A stretch of DNA of 64,000 nt from CAKZLS01 sp963771545 (GCA_963771545.1 CAVYTX010000002.1:558001-622000); one strand, 5' to 3'. Counted from the first letter of the stretch, positions 44,281-54,049 are shown. Numbers and translations are program-made. Notes: generated by a model from the letters alone, not told the origin.

Positions 44281-44800
44281 TCCTTGAGTCCCGAACCGCC
44301 TGAGCGACCTTGTTCGCCTTTCGGATGCTGCCGACCTTCCTTGGATGAATTCCCTTCCGGCGCCGGAGATTGGGAAGCGCCGGTGCGCCGCCCTCCGTTG
44401 CGCCGTCCCCGGCCGGATGATGAACGAAATTCGCCGCCCGGCGAAGCGCGAGGGCGCGCCGCGCCGCTTCCGCGTTGGTCTCCCGTGCTTCCAGCGCCCG
44501 CTGGCGGCCCAGCTCCTTGTTGACCCGTTTCAAGGCCGCGCTGAAAACCTGCTTGCGCTGCAGCGGGTTCTCGGCCGTGCCCGGAAAATTCCCTCCGCGC
44601 GGATTGCCCTTGCCGCGCGCTTCCCGCCGCTTTTCCCGCCCCATTGTCCGCTCCTTATCGCGCATCTTGCGCAACCGGACGCGCGTGTCTTGCAGATCCG
44701 TTGGGGCAAGCTCGTAGATCGCGGGATGATGCGTGGCGCGAACGATCTCGAATTCCTCATAATCAATTAGGCTGCGCTCGAACCTGCAGTTTGCCGCCAT
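44276..44800 (-). CDS. Conserved basic protein of unknown function
   Basis: 174 residues, strongly basic (long runs such as EKRREARGKGNPRGGNFPG and RKQVFSAALKRVNKELGRQ), no signal peptide or membrane segment. The look is of a small nucleic-acid-binding or structural protein, but no family is recognised. The stop codon TAG lies in the CTAG at the IS1182 end, so the insertion happened exactly at the end of the gene. If CTAG is target DNA, the stop is native. Confidence 0.55.
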   Translation of the reverse strand: MAANCRFERSLIDYEEFEIVRATHHPAIYELAPTDLQDTRVRLRKMRDKERTMGREKRREARGKGNPRGGNFPGTAENPLQRKQVFSAALKRVNKELGRQRALEARETNAEAARRALALRRAANFVHHPAGDGATEGGAPALPNLRRRKGIHPRKVGSIRKANKVAQAVRDSRN

Positions 44801-44848
44801 TTTTTTACTCCTCCTCTGACCGCCGAGACGGGCGTTTATAGTGGATTT

Positions 44849-46636
44849 CTACGTGTAAAGGCTGTCGAGAGCGTGTCCATATACCTCCCTGAGAATATGG
44901 CGGCGGATTTTCATGGTTGGGGTGAGTTGCGCCTTCTCGACGGTGAACGCTTCCGGGGCGATGACGAACTTGCGGATTTTTTCGATGATGGGGACGGCGC
45001 CGTTGACCCGGTCGACGGCGGCGGCAATCTCCTTGCGGAGATCCTTGTCGCCCGAAAGCTCGGCGAGATTCGCGGATTTGCCGGCCGCGCGCGCCCAGGT
45101 TCTCAGCCACTCGTCGTCGGGCACGATCAACGCCACCAGGTGCGGCCGGTGGTCGCCGTAAACCATCGCCTGGGCGATCTCCGGCTGCATGGTCAGCATG
45201 CCCTCGATCCGCGCGGGCGACAGGTTGTCGCCGCCCGAATTGACGATGATGTCCTTCTTGCGATCGGTGATGCGGATGTAGCCGTCGGCGTCCATCTCGC
45301 CGATGTCCCCGGTGTGCAGCCAGCCGTCGCGGAGCACTTCGTGGGTCGCGGTTTCGTTTTGCCAATATCCCTGCATGACCATTTCGCCGCGCGCCAGGAT
45401 TTCGCCGTCGGGAGCGATCTTGACCTCCGCGTTTTTTATGGGCGGACCGACGGTGTGCATCTTGACCCTTTTCGGACGGTTGACGCTGATCAAGGGCGCG
45501 GCCTCGGTTTGCCCGTAGCCCTGGAAAACGGGTAGGCCCAGCGCCGCGAAGAACATTCCGATTTCCGGATTGAGGGGCGCGCCGCCGGATACCAGGGCCT
45601 TGAGCCGTCCGCCGAAACGGGCGCGAACCTTGTCGCGGACCAAGCGATCCAGCGCGGCGTCCATCAGTCGGTCCACGAGGCCCAGCCCGTCGGGATCCTG
45701 AACCCGGCGCGTTCCGAGCGCGAGCGTTTTCACGAACAGCTTTTCCTGTAAACCGCCGGCCTTGCGAACCCCATGGGTAATGCGCTGATGCAGGGCTTCG
45801 TAAAGGCGCGGGACGGCCGTCATGATCGTCGGGCGGACTTCCGGCAGGTTGACCGTCAGTTTGTCCACGCTCTCCGCATAATAGATTTGCGCGCCGATAT
45901 AGATCGGGAAGAACTGGCCGGCGGTGTGCTCGTAGGCGTGGGACAGCGGCAGAAACGAGAGAAAGACCACGTCATCGAGACCGATTTCCGCCAAGGCGTC
46001 GGTGGCGCCGGCGCAGTTGTGGAGGACCGCGCCGTGATGAAGCATCACCCCCTTCGGCGCGCCGCCCGTGCCCGATGTGTAGATGATACAGGCGAGGTCG
46101 GTCCGGTTCAGACGCCGGGCCGCCTCGATGACATTGCTATGGCCCTGTTCGCCTTGGATCATCAGGTCTTCCCACACCAGGATGTCGACGCCGGGTGTCG
46201 ACGGCAGATCTCCGGGCTCGATTACCACGACGAACGACGTCTCCGGAAGGTCCCGGGCGGCGGCCAAGACCGGTCCGGCCAGTTTGGGGGTGGAAACGAC
46301 GACACCCTTGGCGCCGCTGTTTTCGAGAATAAAGCGATGGTTATCGACCGTGTTGGTGGTGTACGCGGGAACGGCGACGCCGCCCGTGGCCATGATGGCC
46401 AGATCCGCGATCAGCCACCCGGGCCGGTTTTCCGAGACGATCACCACCCGGTCGCCGGGCCCGACGCCTATCTCGCGGAGCCCCCGGGTCAGGGCGCTGA
46501 CGCGCGCCGCCACGTCCCGCCACGTCATGGGACGATACTGTCCCTCGCGCTTGAACCACAGAAAGGGCCGCTCGCCCAGGCGGTCGGCCTGATCGAAAAA
46601 CATGCTTACGAGATTGCGCCAGTCTTCCTCGGCCAT
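44849..46636 (-). CDS. Long-chain acyl-CoA synthetase (AMP-binding)
   Basis: 595 residues. An ANL-superfamily enzyme that activates fatty acids via acyl-AMP to acyl-CoA. Motifs in order: P-loop IIYTSGTGGAPKGVM, YGQTEAAP (A5), GWLHTGDIGEMDADGYIRITDRKKDI (A7-A8) and the C-terminal Lys in KAQLTPTMKIRR. The length and the SFLPLSHAYEHTAGQF motif fit FadD15/FAA-type long-chain synthetases. No membrane helix. It is divergent from the oligopeptidase gene. Confidence 0.9.
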   Translation of the reverse strand: MAEEDWRNLVSMFFDQADRLGERPFLWFKREGQYRPMTWRDVAARVSALTRGLREIGVGPGDRVVIVSENRPGWLIADLAIMATGGVAVPAYTTNTVDNHRFILENSGAKGVVVSTPKLAGPVLAAARDLPETSFVVVIEPGDLPSTPGVDILVWEDLMIQGEQGHSNVIEAARRLNRTDLACIIYTSGTGGAPKGVMLHHGAVLHNCAGATDALAEIGLDDVVFLSFLPLSHAYEHTAGQFFPIYIGAQIYYAESVDKLTVNLPEVRPTIMTAVPRLYEALHQRITHGVRKAGGLQEKLFVKTLALGTRRVQDPDGLGLVDRLMDAALDRLVRDKVRARFGGRLKALVSGGAPLNPEIGMFFAALGLPVFQGYGQTEAAPLISVNRPKRVKMHTVGPPIKNAEVKIAPDGEILARGEMVMQGYWQNETATHEVLRDGWLHTGDIGEMDADGYIRITDRKKDIIVNSGGDNLSPARIEGMLTMQPEIAQAMVYGDHRPHLVALIVPDDEWLRTWARAAGKSANLAELSGDKDLRKEIAAAVDRVNGAVPIIEKIRKFVIAPEAFTVEKAQLTPTMKIRRHILREVYGHALDSLYT

Positions 46637-46748
46637 TGACCGTTGTCCCTCCCTTCGTCTTGGTCTTGGTCTTGGTCTCGCATCGGGGCATTGCGTTGCC
46701 GGTTGGCCATTCCATCCTTATATGCCGGTGGGTGCAAGGAGGAATCGA

Positions 46749-48554
46749 ATGAAAAATCCGTCCGCCGCCGTCGCGGCCGCAAGCGAAAACGACGAGGCGT
46801 CATCCCTTCCCGGGTGGAACCTGGACGAACTCTACACGGCTCCGGACGCGCCCGCCATCCGCGCCGATCTTGAATGGGCAGGAACTCGGGCCAAGGACTT
46901 CAACGCGGCGTACGCCGGGCGGCTCGCGGAACTCGACGGCGGGGAGTTCGGACGGGCCATCGCGCGGTTCGAGACGATCCTCGAACGGTTGCACAAGATC
47001 ATGAGCTACGCGCAACTGGTATTCGCCGGCGACATGAGCAATTCGGAGCGGGGCCGTTTTCTGCAAACCACGCAGGAACGATACAACGCGATCTATGCGG
47101 AAATGCTGTTTTTCACGCTTGAAATTAATCGAATCGAGGACGATGTTCTCGAAGCCAAGCTGTCCGATCCAGTGGCCGCGAGGTACCGGCCGTGGCTTCG
47201 GGACACCCGCGTCTTCAGGCCGCATCAACTGAGCGACGAGCTCGAGAAACTGCTTCACGACAAGGCGGTAACCGGGGCCGCGTCTTGGGTGCGGCTGTTC
47301 GATCAGACCATGGCGGACCTGCGCTTCCCCGTGGATGGCAAGAACCTGACTCTCGCCGACACCCTCAACCTCCTGGACAACAACGACACCAACGTCCGCC
47401 GAACCGGCGCCCAGGCGCTGGGACAGGTGTTCGGCGAAAACATCGACATCTTCTCATTAATCACCAACACATTGGCCAAGGACAAGGAGATCGAGGACAA
47501 GTGGCGCGGGTATCCTCACCCGGTGTCGGCTAGAAACCTGTCCAACAAGGTCGAGGACGAGGTCGTGGACGCGCTCGTGGGCTCCATCCGCGACGCTTAC
47601 GCGGACCTCGCGCATCGCTACTACGCGCTCAAGGCCACCTGGTTCGGCCAGGATCGGCTCGATTACTGGGACCGCAACGCGCCGCTTCCCGGGGAGGACG
47701 GCCGCGTTTATAGCTGGGACGAGGGCCGGGAGATCGTTCTCGGCGCCTTCGGGCGCTTCGATCCGAGAATCGCCGCCATCGCCGGGAAATTTTTCGACAA
47801 TGGATGGATCGACGCCGCGCCCCGGCCGGGCAAGGAGTCGGGCGCGTTCTGCCATCCCACCGTTCCGTCGGTCCATCCTTACATCCTGCTCAATTTCTAC
47901 GGCCGGCCGCGCGACGTCGCCACGTTGGCCCACGAACTGGGGCATGGTGTCCACCAGGTGTTGGCGGCGGACCAGGGCGCGCTGCTGTCGGATACGCCGC
48001 TGACACTGGCCGAAACCGCTTCGGTATTCGGCGAGATGCTGGTGTTCAGGGCGTTGCTGGAGGACCAGGACGACCCCGGCCAGCGGCGGCGGTTGTTGGC
48101 CAAGAAGGTCGAGGATATGCTCAATACCGTGGTCCGGCAAACGGCCTTTCACGACTTCGAACAGCGCGTTCACCAGGAGCGCCGGGGCGGCGAAATATCG
48201 GCCGAGCGCCTGGGAGATATCTGGCTCGCCATCCAAAGCGAGAGCCTGGGGCCGGCGTTGCGCTTCGACGACGCGTACCGGCACTTCTGGGCCTACGTTC
48301 CCCATTTCGTCCACTCGCCGTTCTACGTGTACGCCTACGCCTTTGGCGATTGCCTCGTGAACTCCCTATATCAGGTATACAGCGAGGGCCACGCGGGCTT
48401 CGAGGGCAAGTTCATCGAAATGCTTCAGGCCGGCGGAACGCTTCGCCATCGCGACCTGCTGCGGCCGTTCGGACTGGACGCCGGTGATCCAAATTTCTGG
48501 CGGCGCGGTATTGATATTGTCGTGGGTTTGATCGATGAATTGGAAGCCATTTGA
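46749..48554 (+). CDS. pepF: M3 family oligoendopeptidase F
   Basis: 601 residues from the ATG at 46749, preceded by a strong AAGGAGG. Zinc motif LAHELGHGVHQ near residue 395, with the third ligand Glu in LTLAETASVFGEM. PepF-type enzymes hydrolyse oligopeptides of about 7-17 residues in the cytosol. The stop overlaps the ATG of the UbiB-family kinase gene, so the two are translationally coupled. Confidence 0.92.
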   Translation: MKNPSAAVAAASENDEASSLPGWNLDELYTAPDAPAIRADLEWAGTRAKDFNAAYAGRLAELDGGEFGRAIARFETILERLHKIMSYAQLVFAGDMSNSERGRFLQTTQERYNAIYAEMLFFTLEINRIEDDVLEAKLSDPVAARYRPWLRDTRVFRPHQLSDELEKLLHDKAVTGAASWVRLFDQTMADLRFPVDGKNLTLADTLNLLDNNDTNVRRTGAQALGQVFGENIDIFSLITNTLAKDKEIEDKWRGYPHPVSARNLSNKVEDEVVDALVGSIRDAYADLAHRYYALKATWFGQDRLDYWDRNAPLPGEDGRVYSWDEGREIVLGAFGRFDPRIAAIAGKFFDNGWIDAAPRPGKESGAFCHPTVPSVHPYILLNFYGRPRDVATLAHELGHGVHQVLAADQGALLSDTPLTLAETASVFGEMLVFRALLEDQDDPGQRRRLLAKKVEDMLNTVVRQTAFHDFEQRVHQERRGGEISAERLGDIWLAIQSESLGPALRFDDAYRHFWAYVPHFVHSPFYVYAYAFGDCLVNSLYQVYSEGHAGFEGKFIEMLQAGGTLRHRDLLRPFGLDAGDPNFWRRGIDIVVGLIDELEAI

Positions 48555-49927
48555 TGCCGCGAGCACCGGACGCCGATCTTGAAGCATTCGACGACGCCGA
48601 TTCCCTTGGGGGGCGTATAAAGCGCTACGCCCGGGTGGGCTCGGCCATGAGCGGTATAGCCGCGCGCTACGCCGGCGGGCGCTTTCTCGGAATTCCGGTG
48701 GACAACTTGGAGCATGCGGCCGATCTCAAGGCGGCCCTGGGCGGGCTCAAGGGCCCCTTGATGAAGGTGGCGCAAATCTTGGCCACCATTCCCGACATGC
48801 TGCCGGAGGAATATACCGCCGAGCTGACCCAGCTGCAGACCAACGCGCCGTCCATGGGCTGGACCTTCGTCAAGCGCCGGATGAACGCGGAGCTCGGAGC
48901 CGACTGGCGGACGCGGTTCGCGACCTTCGAGCACACCGCCGCCGCCGCGGCGTCCCTCGGCCAGGTGCATCGCGCCGAAAGCCACGACGGCCGGCGGCTG
49001 GCCTGCAAGCTGCAGTATCCGGATATGCGCTCGGCCGTGGAAGCCGACCTGCGGCAACTGAAGCTCATTTTTTCCATTTACCGGCGGTACGACAAGGCCA
49101 TCGACCCCACCAACATCCACACCGAGCTGTCGGAGCGTCTTCGCGAGGAGTTGGATTACGACCGCGAGGCCCGGCACATCGCCCTGTACGCCGGCATGTT
49201 GGCGAATGAGCCCGGCGTGCACGTGCCGGAACCGTTGCTGGACCTCTGCACGGATCGTCTGTTGACCATGACGTGGCTCGACGGCGAGCCCATCATGAGT
49301 TTCGTCGATCATCACATGGAGGCCCGCAATACCGTCGCGCGCAACATGTTCCGGGCATGGTACGTGCCGTTTTACGAATACGGCATTCTTCATGGCGACC
49401 CGCATCTGGGCAATTACACGGTGCGCCCGGACGGCTCGGTCAATCTGCTTGATTTCGGCTGTATCCGGGTGTTCAGGCCCGATTTCATCCGCGCGGTGGT
49501 GGATCTCTACTGGTCGCTTCGGAACAACGACCGGGATCTGGCGGTTCATGCCTACGAGACCTGGGGCTTCAACAACCTCAGCCGTCAAGTGATCGATATC
49601 CTCAACCAGTGGGCCCTGTTCCTGTACCGGCCGCTGATGGAGGACCGCCCGCAGACCATCCAGGAGGACGGCGGCGTCATGTACGGAGCGCGGGTAGCCG
49701 GCAAGGTCCAGCGCGAACTGCGCGAAGCGGGCGGGGTCACTCCGCCGCGCGAGTTCGTGCTGATGGACCGGGCGGCCATCGGTCTCGGCAGTGTCTTCAC
49801 CCGGCTCAACGCCGAGGTCAACTGGCACCGCATGTTTCATGAACTGATCGAAGGCATGGATGCAAAGGCGATGGGCGAACGCCAGAAACAGGTACTGGAG
49901 GCCCAGAACCTTCCCTTGCCCGAATAA
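48554..49927 (+). CDS. ABC1/AarF (UbiB-family) atypical kinase
   Basis: 457 residues. The UbiB-family features are the K-x-G-Q-like GPLMKVAQILATIPD, the A-rich nucleotide loop TAAAAASLGQVHRAE in place of a P-loop, LACKLQYPDM with the ATP-contacting Lys, the catalytic HGDPHLGNY and the LLDFG metal site. Such proteins support ubiquinone biosynthesis or lipid handling and have weak ATPase activity. It is coupled to pepF upstream and followed by a YbjQ gene 20 bp downstream. Confidence 0.88.
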   Translation: MPRAPDADLEAFDDADSLGGRIKRYARVGSAMSGIAARYAGGRFLGIPVDNLEHAADLKAALGGLKGPLMKVAQILATIPDMLPEEYTAELTQLQTNAPSMGWTFVKRRMNAELGADWRTRFATFEHTAAAAASLGQVHRAESHDGRRLACKLQYPDMRSAVEADLRQLKLIFSIYRRYDKAIDPTNIHTELSERLREELDYDREARHIALYAGMLANEPGVHVPEPLLDLCTDRLLTMTWLDGEPIMSFVDHHMEARNTVARNMFRAWYVPFYEYGILHGDPHLGNYTVRPDGSVNLLDFGCIRVFRPDFIRAVVDLYWSLRNNDRDLAVHAYETWGFNNLSRQVIDILNQWALFLYRPLMEDRPQTIQEDGGVMYGARVAGKVQRELREAGGVTPPREFVLMDRAAIGLGSVFTRLNAEVNWHRMFHELIEGMDAKAMGERQKQVLEAQNLPLPE

Positions 49928-49947
49928 ATAGAGCCAGGGGAATACAC

Positions 49948-50271
49948 ATGATCGTAACCACCACCGATGGCGTCGACGGCCGTGTTATCCAATCCTACAA
50001 GGGCGTCGTGACCGGCCAAGCCGTCATGGGGACCAATTTTTTCCGGGATTTCTTCGCGAGCATAACCGACGTCGTCGGTGGGCGATCAGGCTCGTACGAA
50101 AAGGAATTGAGGAAAGCCAAGGATCTGGCCTTGGCCGAGATGATCGAGGAGGCTCGGGACCTGGGCGCCGACGCCGTCGTGGGGGTCGATCTCGACTACG
50201 AGCACCTCGGCATCGACAAGAAATCGATGCTCATGGTCAGCGCCAACGGGACGGCGGTAAAACTCGCATAA
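49948..50271 (+). CDS. YbjQ family heavy-metal-binding domain protein
   Basis: 107 residues, matching YbjQ/DUF74 in full length: MIVTTTDGVDGRVIQSYKGVVTG, a central GGRSGSYEKELRKAKDLALAEM helix and a C-terminal DAVVGVDLDYE strand. Such proteins form pentamers; the metal-binding name is from structure, the role is unknown. Probably co-transcribed with the upstream kinase gene. Confidence 0.9.
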   Translation: MIVTTTDGVDGRVIQSYKGVVTGQAVMGTNFFRDFFASITDVVGGRSGSYEKELRKAKDLALAEMIEEARDLGADAVVGVDLDYEHLGIDKKSMLMVSANGTAVKLA

Positions 50272-50346
50272 CCGCGAGGTAACTACTCCTTCCACGGCCC
50301 AAAATATCGCCTTCGCGCGCGCCCTCCGGTGTCCAAACGAGGCAAA

Positions 50347-50370
50347 CCCCCGGCTTTTTCCAGCCGGGGG
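50347..50370 (+). terminator. Hairpin terminator between the YbjQ gene and the pnt operon
   Basis: CCCCCGGCT and AGCCGGGGG form a perfect 9-bp stem with a TTTTCC loop, about 75 bp after the YbjQ stop and 75 bp before pntAA. No long T-run follows. It could also be a 5'-leader hairpin of pntAA. Confidence 0.55.
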
Positions 50371-50443
50371 ACTTGTGCATCGTTGCGCGACCGTGCATAA
50401 ACCCCCGACAAAATTCAAAGAGGACAGCGCGGGGAATTCCGAG

Positions 50444-51595
50444 ATGAAAATCGCAATACCCAAGGAGCGCCAGCCCGGAGAAACCCGGGTGGCGGCCTCG
50501 CCTGATGCGGTGAAGAAGTTCGTTGCGATGGGCTTCGACGTGGTGATCGAGAAGGGGGCCGGCGACGGCGCTTCGATGACCGATGCCGATTATCAGGAGG
50601 CCGGCGCAACCCTTGCCAAGGACGAGGCGTCCGCTCTCAAGGATGCCGATCTCGTTCTAAAAGTTCAAAAACCGCTGTTTGGCGACAAGCAGAACGAATT
50701 GGCGTTGATGAAAAAGGACGCCGTTCTGGTGGCGCAGATCAATGCGCTGGTCAATCGTGACGACGTGGATGCATACGCCAAGGCCGGCATCATGGCGTTC
50801 GACCTGCAGTTGATGCCGCGGATCTCCCGCGCCCAATCCATGGATATCCTGTCCAGTCAGAACAATCTGGCCGGCTACAAGGCGGTCATCGATGGCGTCG
50901 CGGAATTCGGCAGCGCCATGCCGATGATGATGACCGCCGGCGGAACCATTCCGCCGGCCAAGGTGTTCATCATGGGCGTCGGTGTCGCCGGTCTGCAGGC
51001 CATCGCGACCGCCAAGCGCCTCGGCGCCGTGGTCACCGCCTACGACGTCCGCGCGGCCACCAAGGAACAAGTGGAAAGCCTCGGCGGCAAGTTCGTCATC
51101 GTCGACGCGGAAGCCATGAAAGAGGCCGAGACATCGGGCGGTTACGCCAAGGAAATGACCGAGGACTACAAGAAGAAAGAGGCGCAGGTCATCGCCGACC
51201 ACATCAAGAAACAGGACATCGTCATCACCACGGCGCTCATTCCCGGAAAGCCGGCGCCCGTTCTGGTGACCGAGGACATGGTCAAATCGATGAAAACCGG
51301 CTCGATCATCGTCGATCTGGCGGTCGAGGCCGGGGGCAACTGCCCGCTTTCGGAGCCCGGCAAAGTGGTGGTCAAGCACGGTGTCAAGCTGGTGGGCCAC
51401 ACCAACGTGCCGAGCCGGTTGGCCAAGGACGCGAGCTCGCTGTTCGCCAGAAACATTCTCAATTTCCTCACCCCTCAGATCGACAAGGAGAGCAAGTCGC
51501 TCAAATTCGACTGGGAGGACGATACCGTCAAAGGCACCTTGCTTACCCGTGACGGGAAAGTGGTGAACCCGGCGTTGACAGGGGAGGCCAGCTGA
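50444..51595 (+). CDS. pntAA: NAD(P) transhydrogenase subunit alpha part 1
   Basis: 383 residues from the ATG at 50444. NAD(H)-binding domain I of the proton-translocating transhydrogenase: KIAIPKERQPGETRVAASP at the start, the Rossmann loop GVGVAGLQAIATAKRLGA and the mobile-loop region near MKTGSIIVDLAVEAGGN. In alphaproteobacteria the alpha subunit is split, as here. The complex couples proton entry to reduction of NADP+ by NADH. First gene of the pntAA-pntAB-pntB operon. Confidence 0.95.
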   Translation: MKIAIPKERQPGETRVAASPDAVKKFVAMGFDVVIEKGAGDGASMTDADYQEAGATLAKDEASALKDADLVLKVQKPLFGDKQNELALMKKDAVLVAQINALVNRDDVDAYAKAGIMAFDLQLMPRISRAQSMDILSSQNNLAGYKAVIDGVAEFGSAMPMMMTAGGTIPPAKVFIMGVGVAGLQAIATAKRLGAVVTAYDVRAATKEQVESLGGKFVIVDAEAMKEAETSGGYAKEMTEDYKKKEAQVIADHIKKQDIVITTALIPGKPAPVLVTEDMVKSMKTGSIIVDLAVEAGGNCPLSEPGKVVVKHGVKLVGHTNVPSRLAKDASSLFARNILNFLTPQIDKESKSLKFDWEDDTVKGTLLTRDGKVVNPALTGEAS

Positions 51596-51597
51596 TC

Positions 51598-52014
51598 ATG
51601 GATGCCGCAAACATTGTTGATATGGCGACGAAGCTGGCCAACGAGGCGGCTGAACTCGCCGAGGAGGCGGGGCAGCTCGCCAACAGCGCGACACAGATGG
51701 TCATGGAGAGCGCGCCGGCCGCCGAGAGCGGCGACTTCCTAGGATTGTTCACCATCTTCGTGCTCGCGTGCTTCATCGGCTTCTACGTTGTGTGGAGCGT
51801 CACGCCGGCGCTGCACTCGCCGCTGATGAGCGTGACCAACGCCATTTCATCGGTAATCATCGTCGGCGGCCTGCTCGCCGCCGGGCCGGAGCATTTCGAC
51901 TTCTCGAAGTTCATGGGCTTCTTCGCGGTGATCCTGGCGTCGGTGAATATCTTCGGCGGCTTCATCGTCACCCATCGAATGCTCGCCATGTTCAAGAAAA
52001 AGAAAAAGAAGTAG
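51598..52014 (+). CDS. pntAB: NAD(P) transhydrogenase subunit alpha part 2
   Basis: 138 residues. A charged Ala-rich N-terminal helix precedes about four membrane helices of domain II (FTIFVLACFIGFYVVWSVTPALHSPLMSVTNAISSVIIVGG). The HSPLMSVTNAIS motif is characteristic. It ends in a Lys-rich tail. Only 2 bp separate it from pntAA, and pntB follows 12 bp later. Confidence 0.95.
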   Translation: MDAANIVDMATKLANEAAELAEEAGQLANSATQMVMESAPAAESGDFLGLFTIFVLACFIGFYVVWSVTPALHSPLMSVTNAISSVIIVGGLLAAGPEHFDFSKFMGFFAVILASVNIFGGFIVTHRMLAMFKKKKKK

Positions 52015-52026
52015 GGGGTCGGAACA

Positions 52027-53421
52027 ATGGCTGAAACAATTACCGGGTTCGCCTACCTCGTCGCGGGCGTTCTCTTCATCCTGGCGCTCCGGGGATTGAG
52101 CTCGCCCGATTCGTCGCGCATGGGCAACATCTTCGGCATCGCCGGCATGGTCATCGCCGTCGTCACCACGCTCCTCAGTCCGGACGTGGTGAGCTACTGG
52201 ATCATCATCCTCGGAATCCTGATCGGTGGATCCATCGGCTCGGTGATCGCCCTCAAGATCAACATGACCTCCCTGCCGCAGCTGGTCGCCGCGTTCCATA
52301 GCCTCGTCGGCATGGCGGCGGTGTTCGTGGCCACGGCGGCGCTCTACCATCCGGAAGCCTATGGCATCGGCGCCGTCGGTTCGATCCATGCCGGCAGCCT
52401 GGTGGAAATGGGCTTGGGCGTGGCCATCGGCGCCATCACCTTCTCCGGATCGGTGATCGCGTTTCTCAAGCTGCAGGGGCTGATGAGCGGCAATCCCATC
52501 ACCTTCCCGATGCAGCACCCGCTCAACGCGCTGATCGGCGTCCTCATCGTGGTGTCCGTCATCTGGTTCTGCGCGTCGGAATCCTATGCCGCGTACTGGC
52601 TGCTGGTGCTGCTGGCGTTCGCCATCGGCTTCCTGTTGATCATACCCATCGGCGGCGCCGACATGCCGGTGGTGGTGTCGATGCTGAACTCCTACTCGGG
52701 GTGGGCGGCCTGCGGTATCGGCTTCACCCTGCAGAACCCGGCGTTGGTGATCGTCGGCGCGCTGGTGGGCTCATCGGGCGCCATCCTCAGCTACATCATG
52801 TGCAAGGGGATGAACCGGTCCATCTTCAATGTGCTGCTCGGCGGCTTCGGCGGCGAAGGCGTCGCTCCGGCGGCCGGTGGCGCCGGCGGCGACCGCTCGG
52901 TCAAGTCGGGCAGCGCCGACGACGCCGCCTTCATCCTGAAGAACGCGTCGAAGGTGATCGTCATTCCCGGCTACGGCATGGCGGTGGCCCAGGCCCAGCA
53001 CGCGCTCCGCGAAATGGCCGACAAGCTGAAGGAGGAGGGCGTCGATGTCAAATACGCCATCCACCCGGTGGCGGGCCGCATGCCCGGACACATGAACGTG
53101 CTTCTGGCCGAGGCCAACGTGCCGTACGAGGACGTGTTCGAACTGGAGGAGATCAACCACGAGTTCTCCACCGCCGACGTGGCCTTCGTCATCGGCGCCA
53201 ACGACGTCACCAACCCGCTGGCGCGCACGGACCCGTCCTGCGACATCTATGGCATGCCGATCTTCGACGCCGACAAGGCGGCCACGACGCTGTTCATCAA
53301 GCGGTCCATGGCGTCCGGTTACGCCGGGGTCGACAACCCGCTGTTCTTCGCCGACAAGACCATGATGCTGTTCGGCGACGCCAAGAAGATGACGGAAGAA
53401 ATCGTCCAAGCGCTCGGCTAA
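52027..53421 (+). CDS. pntB: NAD(P) transhydrogenase subunit beta
   Basis: 464 residues. About eight to nine membrane helices, including the SFHSLVG-like AFHSLVGMAAV proton-channel His, then the NADP(H)-binding domain III with GYGMAVAQAQHALREM, HPVAGRMPGHMNVLLAEA and GANDVTNPLARTDP. It completes the transhydrogenase. The operon ends at a REP-like repeat. Confidence 0.95.
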   Translation: MAETITGFAYLVAGVLFILALRGLSSPDSSRMGNIFGIAGMVIAVVTTLLSPDVVSYWIIILGILIGGSIGSVIALKINMTSLPQLVAAFHSLVGMAAVFVATAALYHPEAYGIGAVGSIHAGSLVEMGLGVAIGAITFSGSVIAFLKLQGLMSGNPITFPMQHPLNALIGVLIVVSVIWFCASESYAAYWLLVLLAFAIGFLLIIPIGGADMPVVVSMLNSYSGWAACGIGFTLQNPALVIVGALVGSSGAILSYIMCKGMNRSIFNVLLGGFGGEGVAPAAGGAGGDRSVKSGSADDAAFILKNASKVIVIPGYGMAVAQAQHALREMADKLKEEGVDVKYAIHPVAGRMPGHMNVLLAEANVPYEDVFELEEINHEFSTADVAFVIGANDVTNPLARTDPSCDIYGMPIFDADKAATTLFIKRSMASGYAGVDNPLFFADKTMMLFGDAKKMTEEIVQALG

Positions 53422-53433
53422 ACCCGGCAAGCG

Positions 53434-53531
53434 CCCTCACCCCAATCCTCTCCCGTAAGCACGGGAGAGGGAGCGTTTTTATACCCTCCGCTCGCTCGCG
53501 GGAGAGGGTGGCGCGCAGCGCCGGGTGAGGG
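53434..53531. repeat. REP-like palindromic repeat, copy 1
   Basis: Starts CCCTCACCCC and ends GGGTGAGGG, with an inner CTCTCCCG-loop-CGGGAGAG hairpin and a second hairpin around GCGCGCAGCGC. It sits between pntB and the DUF559 gene and is nearly identical to the copies at 53953 and 55514. Confidence 0.85.
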
Positions 53532-53584
53532 AGCGAGCGTCAGCGAGCTCTTTACGCCATGGCGGATGGCGGTATCGTCTACCC

Positions 53585-53944
53585 ATGCCCTGGAAAAAGA
53601 AATCGACGACAACCGTCCGCAAGCTCCGCCAGTCTCAAACGGACGCCGAGGCAAGGCTTTGGTTCCATCTCCGTGACCGAAATCTCGCCGGGCGCACGTT
53701 TAGAAGGCAGCACGCAATTGGACGCTACGTGGTGGACTTCATTTGCCTTGAAGAAAAGCTGGTGATCGAAGTGGATGGCGGTCAGCACGCGGAGCGCATC
53801 CACAAAGACGCGACGCGAACGGCGTTCTTGGAGTCGAAGGGCCTGAGGGTCCTTCGCTTCTGGAACAGCGACGTGTTGGGAAATATCGAGGGTGTGCTGT
53901 TGGTCATCATGGACTCCTTGTCTAGGACCCCGGACGAGCCATAA
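53585..53944 (+). CDS. DUF559 domain endonuclease-like protein
   Basis: 119 residues from the ATG at 53585. DUF559 is a Vsr/PD-(D/E)xK-like nuclease fold; the conserved core is LRQSQTDAEARLWFHLRDR, FRRQHAIGRYVVDFIC and LVIEVDGGQHAE, with D, E and the D-G-G-Q-H element in place. It ends in VLRFWNSDVLGN. Flanked on both sides by REP-like repeats, an association common for this family. The in vivo role is unknown. Confidence 0.88.
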   Translation: MPWKKKSTTTVRKLRQSQTDAEARLWFHLRDRNLAGRTFRRQHAIGRYVVDFICLEEKLVIEVDGGQHAERIHKDATRTAFLESKGLRVLRFWNSDVLGNIEGVLLVIMDSLSRTPDEP

Positions 53945-53952
53945 TCCGTTTG

Positions 53953-54049
53953 CCCTCACCCCGACCCTCTCCCGTAAGAACGGGAGAGGGAGCGTTTTTA
54001 TACGCCCGCCCGCTCGCGGGAGAGGGTGGAGCGAAGCGCCGGGTGAGGG
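53953..54049. repeat. REP-like palindromic repeat, copy 2
   Basis: Same layout as copy 1: CCCTCACCCCGACCCTCTCCC, a CGGGAGAGGG hairpin, a TTTTTATA spacer, CGCTCGCGGGAGAGGGTGG and a GGGTGAGGG end. It lies directly after the DUF559 stop. Confidence 0.85.

Noticed and set aside
50657..51400. Minus-strand frame opposite pntAA
   Set aside because: Shadow of a strongly conserved gene.
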